Position numbers and translations under genes: made by a program
In this document: piece after piece, positions 22,439-26,009 of the stretch
How the letters are laid out: each line of letters opens with the position of its first letter
Position numbering within the stretch: position 1 is the first letter of the stretch
Source of the DNA: Sulfurivermis sp041678005
GTDB taxonomy: Bacteria > Pseudomonadota > Gammaproteobacteria > Thiohalomonadales > Thiohalomonadaceae
Length of the DNA stretch: 26,009 nucleotides
Direction: 5' to 3'
Assembly (NCBI GenBank): GCA_041678005.1
Contig: JBAYOW010000031.1
Span: forward strand, 1-26,009
Notes under the pieces: model-generated
The model's database searches: none
What the model was told of the DNA's origin: nothing
What the model saw: the letters and a program-made list of their open reading frames with translations, nothing else

Positions 22439-23537
22439 TTATAAACCTGATTTTAGGCTGGCCTCGATAAAATCATCCAAATCACCATCCAGTACTGCCG
22501 TGGTGTTACCGGTCTCAACGCCAGTGCGCAAATCCTTGATGCGCGATTGATCCAACACATAGGAACGGATCTGGCTTCCCCAACCGATATCGGACTTATT
22601 ATCTTCCAGCGCCTGTTTTTCGCTATTACGCTTTTGCATTTCCATTTCATAAAGCTTGGCGCGCAATTGATTCATCGCAGTGTCACGATTTTGATGTTGA
22701 GAGCGCTGGGTCTGACAAGCCGCCACTATGCCGCTGGGTATATGGGTTATGCGCACGGCTGATTCGGTACGGTTAACGTGCTGGCCACCAGCGCCGGAAG
22801 CGCGATAGACATCAACGCGCAGATCAGCCGGATTGATCTCGATGTTGATATTGTCATCCACTTCGGGAGAAACAAATACAGAACTGAATGAGGTATGCCG
22901 ACGATTGCCTGAATCAAATGGAGACTTACGCACCAAACGATGCACACCAGTCTCAGTGCGCAACCAGCCATATGCGTAGGGGCCGGTATAGTGAATCGTG
23001 GCACTCTTGATGCCGGCCACATCACCTTCAGAGACCTCCATCAATTCGGTTTTGAAGCCGCGCCGCTCACCCCAACGCAGATACATGCGCAACAACATAC
23101 TGGCCCAGTCCTGCGCTTCAGTACCGCCAGAGCCTGCCTGAATATCGAGATAGGCATTATTGACATCCATCTCACCGGCAAACATACGATGAAATTCCAG
23201 CTCACCAAGACGCTTGTCAGCCTGCGCCAAATCAGCGGCGACCTCCTCCAGCATGGCTTCATCATTTTCCTCACCAGCCATTGCCAGCAACTCGGCCGAG
23301 TCGAGCAAAATCTTGTCAAGACTATCAATGGTATGGACAACATCTTCGAGCTGGGCACGCTCACGCCCCAGAGCCTGGGCACGTTCAGGGTTATTCCAGA
23401 CATCAGGGACTTCCAGTTCGCGGACAACTTCGATCAGACGTTCGCTTTTAACAGCGAAGTCAAAGATACCCCCTCAGGGCGTCCAGACGCCCCTGCATCT
23501 CTTTGATGCTACGGGAAAGAGCATTGAATTCCAGCAT
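22439..23537 (-). CDS. prfB: Peptide chain release factor 2 with programmed +1 frameshift
   Basis: RF2 ends translation at UGA and UAA. The gene is read as 25 codons from the ATG at 23535-23537 (MLEFNALSRSIKEMQGRLDA...), an in-frame TGA (23460-23462), then, after a +1 shift, a second frame from GAC at 23461 to the TAA at 22439. The joined product is 365 residues, the length of E. coli RF2. The stop-recognition motif SPF (in KSPFDSGNRRHTSFSS) and the catalytic GGQ (SGAGGQHVNRTESAV) are intact. The residue four before GGQ is Ala, as in most bacteria, not the Thr of E. coli K-12. The open frame alone would start falsely at 23308. There is no strong ribosome site before the ATG. Confidence 0.96.
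23459..23476 (-). promoter_or_regulatory. RF2 autoregulatory +1 frameshift site
   Basis: On the minus strand the sequence reads AGGGGG-TAT-CTT-TGA-C, with the internal Shine-Dalgarno-like AGGGGG, the slippery CTT and the poorly terminating TGA-C in the canonical order and spacing. When RF2 is scarce, ribosomes pause at TGA and slip +1, so synthesis is self-adjusting. Confidence 0.96.
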
Positions 23538-23618
23538 GATGATCAGTACGGTAAAAGGAAATCGGCCATGATACTACAGCGATGGTAACTGGTGAACAGC
23601 CAATGACACGAAGTTGCG

Positions 23619-24104
23619 TTACGCAATGCCCTGTAAGATAGTAGCGCACCTGGCCAACAGGGCATCTGCCTTTTGTTCATCAATAAGCAGACGCACAACC
23701 TTTTTACAATTATTCACGGTTTCCTGCAAACCTTCACGACTCTCCGGTGCCGCCTCCAGGCGGCTGACGATACTGCCTGCGTCTGCACCCAAGATATCCC
23801 TTGCTGCGGCGACCAAGGCCGCCTTGAGGGCAGAGATATCATCACTGGCAGGCACCATGCAGTCATCTCCACCCTCACACAAGCTAACTCCATCTATGGC
23901 AATGAATCCCTGCACAGCCAAGGTGTGGAGACCAGCTTCAACATCAGCCAGGTGACTGCCCTTCTCATTTATCAGTTGCTCGATTGTCGATTTGCCATCG
24001 ACAAGGATCAGCATGTAGCGAAGGTTACGTTCCAGGGCATATTTCCTGCTCTGGATTTCTTCTTCGCCTTTGCGCGTTTTACTGGCTATAGCTTGTGGTT
24101 TCAT
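23619..24104 (-). CDS. Unknown 161-aa protein, possible winged-helix N-terminus
   Basis: I do not recognise this family with certainty. The first 75 residues (basic start, then RNLRYMLILVDGKSTIEQLINEKG and VEAGLHTLAVQGFIAIDG) have the helix-helix-helix-wing look of a small winged-helix domain. A Cys-containing linker (LCEGGDDC) follows, and the C-terminal half (about 92-160) is predicted helical, with an E/L/A-rich pattern. There is no signal peptide or membrane segment. It starts one base after the stop of the small membrane protein gene (TGATATG), so the two are translationally coupled. It lies between recJ and prfB, which are commonly adjacent. A regulator role is a guess. Confidence 0.75.
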   Translation of the reverse strand: MKPQAIASKTRKGEEEIQSRKYALERNLRYMLILVDGKSTIEQLINEKGSHLADVEAGLHTLAVQGFIAIDGVSLCEGGDDCMVPASDDISALKAALVAAARDILGADAGSIVSRLEAAPESREGLQETVNNCKKVVRLLIDEQKADALLARCATILQGIA

Positions 24105-24105
24105 A

Positions 24106-24417
24106 TCAGGCCGTCAGCTCCTGTATGATGCGATAGATAAGCCTGATCGTAATCAACACATAAATAGCGCCAAAGAAAAAAATGAGTGAGGCGATGAGGC
24201 GCATCAGCTCGGCTGGCAGTGCACCGAAAAATGGTGTTGCCAGATAACCAACACTGAACAACACCACGAGCATAACCAAGATATTCCAGTGTTTGCCGAT
24301 AACGCCGCCAGGGATTTTGGCTTTTAGCGTATAGACCTGCAGCAGACAAAAAACCATTATCAGGATTGCGGCAAAACTGATGACTAAAGATATCTCCAGA
24401 TTGAAAATAGCAGCCAT
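24106..24417 (-). CDS. Unknown 103-aa three-helix membrane protein
   Basis: I do not recognise this protein. Three hydrophobic helices lie at about 8-28, 43-64 and 73-97 (ISLVISFAAILIMVFCLLQVY; WNILVMLVVLFSVGYLATPFF; LIASLIFFFGAIYVLITIRLIY). A short basic loop with GKHW lies between the first two. The ATG has an excellent AAGGAG ribosome site. It heads a two-gene unit with the 161-aa protein, and its 177-base upstream region contains an FNR-like site and a second inverted repeat. It may anchor or sense for its partner. Confidence 0.75.
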   Translation of the reverse strand: MAAIFNLEISLVISFAAILIMVFCLLQVYTLKAKIPGGVIGKHWNILVMLVVLFSVGYLATPFFGALPAELMRLIASLIFFFGAIYVLITIRLIYRIIQELTA

Positions 24418-24483
24418 GAACTACTCCTTCCTTCTTGTTGTGGTATGTTTTATTTTTTATGTGCGGATATTTATTACCCGTCG

Positions 24484-24504
24484 ATGTTTAGCTGAGTTAA
24501 ACAT
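24484..24504. promoter_or_regulatory. 7-bp inverted repeat upstream of the membrane protein gene
   Basis: ATGTTTA and TAAACAT flank a 7-base spacer, 67 or more bases before the ATG at 24417. There is no T-run directly after it on the minus strand. Candidate regulator site. Confidence 0.3.
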
Positions 24505-24538
24505 ACCCCTCGCTCTTCGGCCAGGTCAATATTTATCG

Positions 24539-24556
24539 GCTTGAGCAGGGTCAAGC
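24539..24556. promoter_or_regulatory. FNR/CRP-type palindrome
   Basis: GCTTGA and TCAAGC flank a 6-base spacer. The core TTGA-N6-TCAA has the half-sites and spacing of FNR/ANR boxes (TTGAT-N4-ATCAA), but with G at both inner positions. It sits between recJ and the membrane protein gene, about 130 bases before the latter's ATG. I see no good -10 at the distance expected for a class II site. Confidence 0.35.
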
Positions 24557-24594
24557 AAATCAATGTTGGGCTTCTTGGTATTTTATGAATCAAG

Positions 24595-26009
24595 CTAAGC
24601 AGGTTCCATATGAACGACAATCAACTGCACTGATTTGTGTCCGCGAAACTCATTCACATCCAAACGATAAGCCAGATGAACCAGCCCAGCAGTTTCTTGC
24701 CATGCTGGTATATCAGCATGAAAGGCGATAGCATCTATCGTGTGTTGTCTACCAGGCCAGCGCAATACCAGCTTGACATGCCGCTCGGCCACCACGCGCC
24801 ATGAAACCCGCTCAAAGACGCCATCGAACATGGGTTCAGGAAAACCCTGCCCCCAAGGTGCCAAAAACCGCAACAACTCAGCCAGCTCAAGATTGGCCTC
24901 CCCGGCCATAAGCTCACCATCACTAAGCAACTCATGGCCAGGTGGTTGTGGGCCAAGCTGTCGTCCAGCCTCATCAACAAACGCTTGACGAAATATATCC
25001 AAACGTTCACGTTGCAGGGTCATTCCTGCGGCCATAGCATGACCGCCAAATCTATCCAACAATCCTGGATGCCGCGCAGCAATTGCATCCAGTGCATCGC
25101 GGATATGAAAGCCTTGCACCGAACGCGCCGAACCTTTTATTTTACCCTCTCCGCTATCACTAAAAACAATGACTGGTCGATGCAATCTATCCTTGATGCG
25201 CGAAGCAAGTATACCGACCACACCTTGGTGCCAGGCTGGATCGTAAAGGCACAGGCCTGACGGAATATCTGTCCCCTCAACAAGCTCCATGCGCTGTAAT
25301 TCAGCAAATGCCTGGGCCTGCATCTCCTCCTCGACCTGACGGCGCTCATGATTGAGCTGATCCAGCGCCTGCGCCAGGGGGCGAGCTGCATCAAGCGAAT
25401 CACTGAGCAGGCAATTTATACCCAGGCTCATATCATCCATGCGACCGGCGGCATTGAGACGCGGGCCAAGTGCAAATCCAAGATCGGCTGCCACCAGCCG
25501 TTCAGGCTGCCGTCCTGCCAGCTCCAGCAATGCCCGTATGCCGGGTGCCATATACCCACTACGCATCCGCGCCAATCCTTGTGCCACCAAAATACGATTA
25601 ACCTGATCAAGCGGCACCACATCGGCAACAGTTCCCAGGGCGACAAGGTCAAGCAACTGCGCGAGATTGGGCTCGGCAAGACCATGCTCATCAAACCAGT
25701 GATGTTCACGCAAACGCGCGCGCAAAGCGAGCATGACATAAAAGATTACGCCAACACCTGCCAGTGATTTGGCGGGAAATTTATCACCAGGCTGATTTGG
25801 ATTTACGATAGCCTCGGCGGTTGGCAGAGCCTCACCAGGCAAATGGTGATCGGTGATTAACACCTTGATTCCATGCGCCTGTGCAGCGGCCACGCCAGCC
25901 AGGCTGGAGATCCCGTTATCTACGGTAATAATCAAATCAGGCTGACGCTCAGTTGCCAGGGCAATAATTTCAGGCGTCAAGCCATAGCCAAGGGTAAAAC
26001 GGTTGGGCA
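24595..26009 (-). CDS. recJ: Single-stranded-DNA exonuclease RecJ (5' end beyond window)
   Basis: This is a partial gene, with 471 C-terminal codons present and the N-terminus outside the right edge. RecJ degrades single-stranded DNA 5' to 3' in recombination and mismatch repair. The frame continues past a TTG at 25980 to the edge as PNRFTLGYGLTPEI, which matches the RecJ core, so the TTG is not the start. Visible motifs: TVDNGISS, the DHH motif in LITDHHLPGE, SLAGVGVIFY, LDLVALGTVADVVPL and GPRLNAAGRM, then the DHHA1 segment with RSVQGFHIRDALDAI and RFGGHAMAAGMTL, and the C-terminal OB-fold. The order recJ...prfB-lysS matches E. coli except for the two small genes in between. Confidence 0.96.
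   Translation of the reverse strand, partial: PNRFTLGYGLTPEIIALATERQPDLIITVDNGISSLAGVAAAQAHGIKVLITDHHLPGEALPTAEAIVNPNQPGDKFPAKSLAGVGVIFYVMLALRARLREHHWFDEHGLAEPNLAQLLDLVALGTVADVVPLDQVNRILVAQGLARMRSGYMAPGIRALLELAGRQPERLVAADLGFALGPRLNAAGRMDDMSLGINCLLSDSLDAARPLAQALDQLNHERRQVEEEMQAQAFAELQRMELVEGTDIPSGLCLYDPAWHQGVVGILASRIKDRLHRPVIVFSDSGEGKIKGSARSVQGFHIRDALDAIAARHPGLLDRFGGHAMAAGMTLQRERLDIFRQAFVDEAGRQLGPQPPGHELLSDGELMAGEANLELAELLRFLAPWGQGFPEPMFDGVFERVSWRVVAERHVKLVLRWPGRQHTIDAIAFHADIPAWQETAGLVHLAYRLDVNEFRGHKSVQLIVVHMEPA

Noticed and set aside
22439..23537. prfB as a pseudogene because of the in-frame TGA
   Set aside because: The TGA lies in the canonical RF2 frameshift context, and the joined length is exactly normal.

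Overview
The window looks like chromosomal core DNA from a gammaproteobacterium. The evidence is gene order. The extracytoplasmic stress cluster rpoE-rseA-rseB-rseC-degP (algU-mucABCD type) is followed by a glutaredoxin-like gene, lepA-lepB-DUF4845-rnc-era-recO-pdxJ-acpS, and nadB is divergent from rpoE. Further on are ygfX, ygfZ, lysS, prfB and recJ. I cannot name a genus. The last 23 kb is mostly single-copy housekeeping DNA of moderate GC.

Left region (1-3445). Two small secreted-protein genes on the minus strand face an OmpR/EnvZ-like two-component pair on the plus strand. Both secreted proteins have a signal peptide, a 19-residue E/Q/R-rich unit (three tandem copies in one, one diverged copy in the other) and a Gly/Arg-rich tail. 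The divergent intergenic region holds three helically phased GTTAC repeats and a perfect inverted repeat. This module is richer in GC than most of the window and is the best candidate here for an undescribed system: a sensor pair that controls unusual exported repeat proteins.

Central region (3446-16332), all on the minus strand. Reading in the direction of transcription, rpoE-rseA-rseB-rseC-degP-grx encodes the sigma-E stress regulon core: sigma factor, anti-sigma, its periplasmic guard, the RseC membrane protein and the periplasmic protease. It ends at a clear rho-independent terminator. Next come lepA, lepB, a DUF4845 protein, rnc, era, recO, pdxJ, acpS, an unknown 134-aa protein and an iron-type alcohol dehydrogenase, mostly with overlaps or gaps of a few bases. 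A sigma-E-like promoter lies upstream of rpoE.

Right region (16333-26009). nadB (plus) is followed by 294 bases without a gene (18096-18389), which carry two repeat elements of kinds that I recall as dispersed in proteobacteria. ygfX (minus) and ygfZ (plus) are divergent, with no sdhE between them. An HDOD-domain gene follows ygfZ. On the minus strand, recJ (cut by the window edge), a small three-helix membrane protein, a 161-aa unknown protein, prfB with its programmed +1 frameshift, and lysS follow in order. No rRNA, tRNA, CRISPR array, insertion sequence or prophage was recognised. No gene-free stretch exceeds 300 bases.
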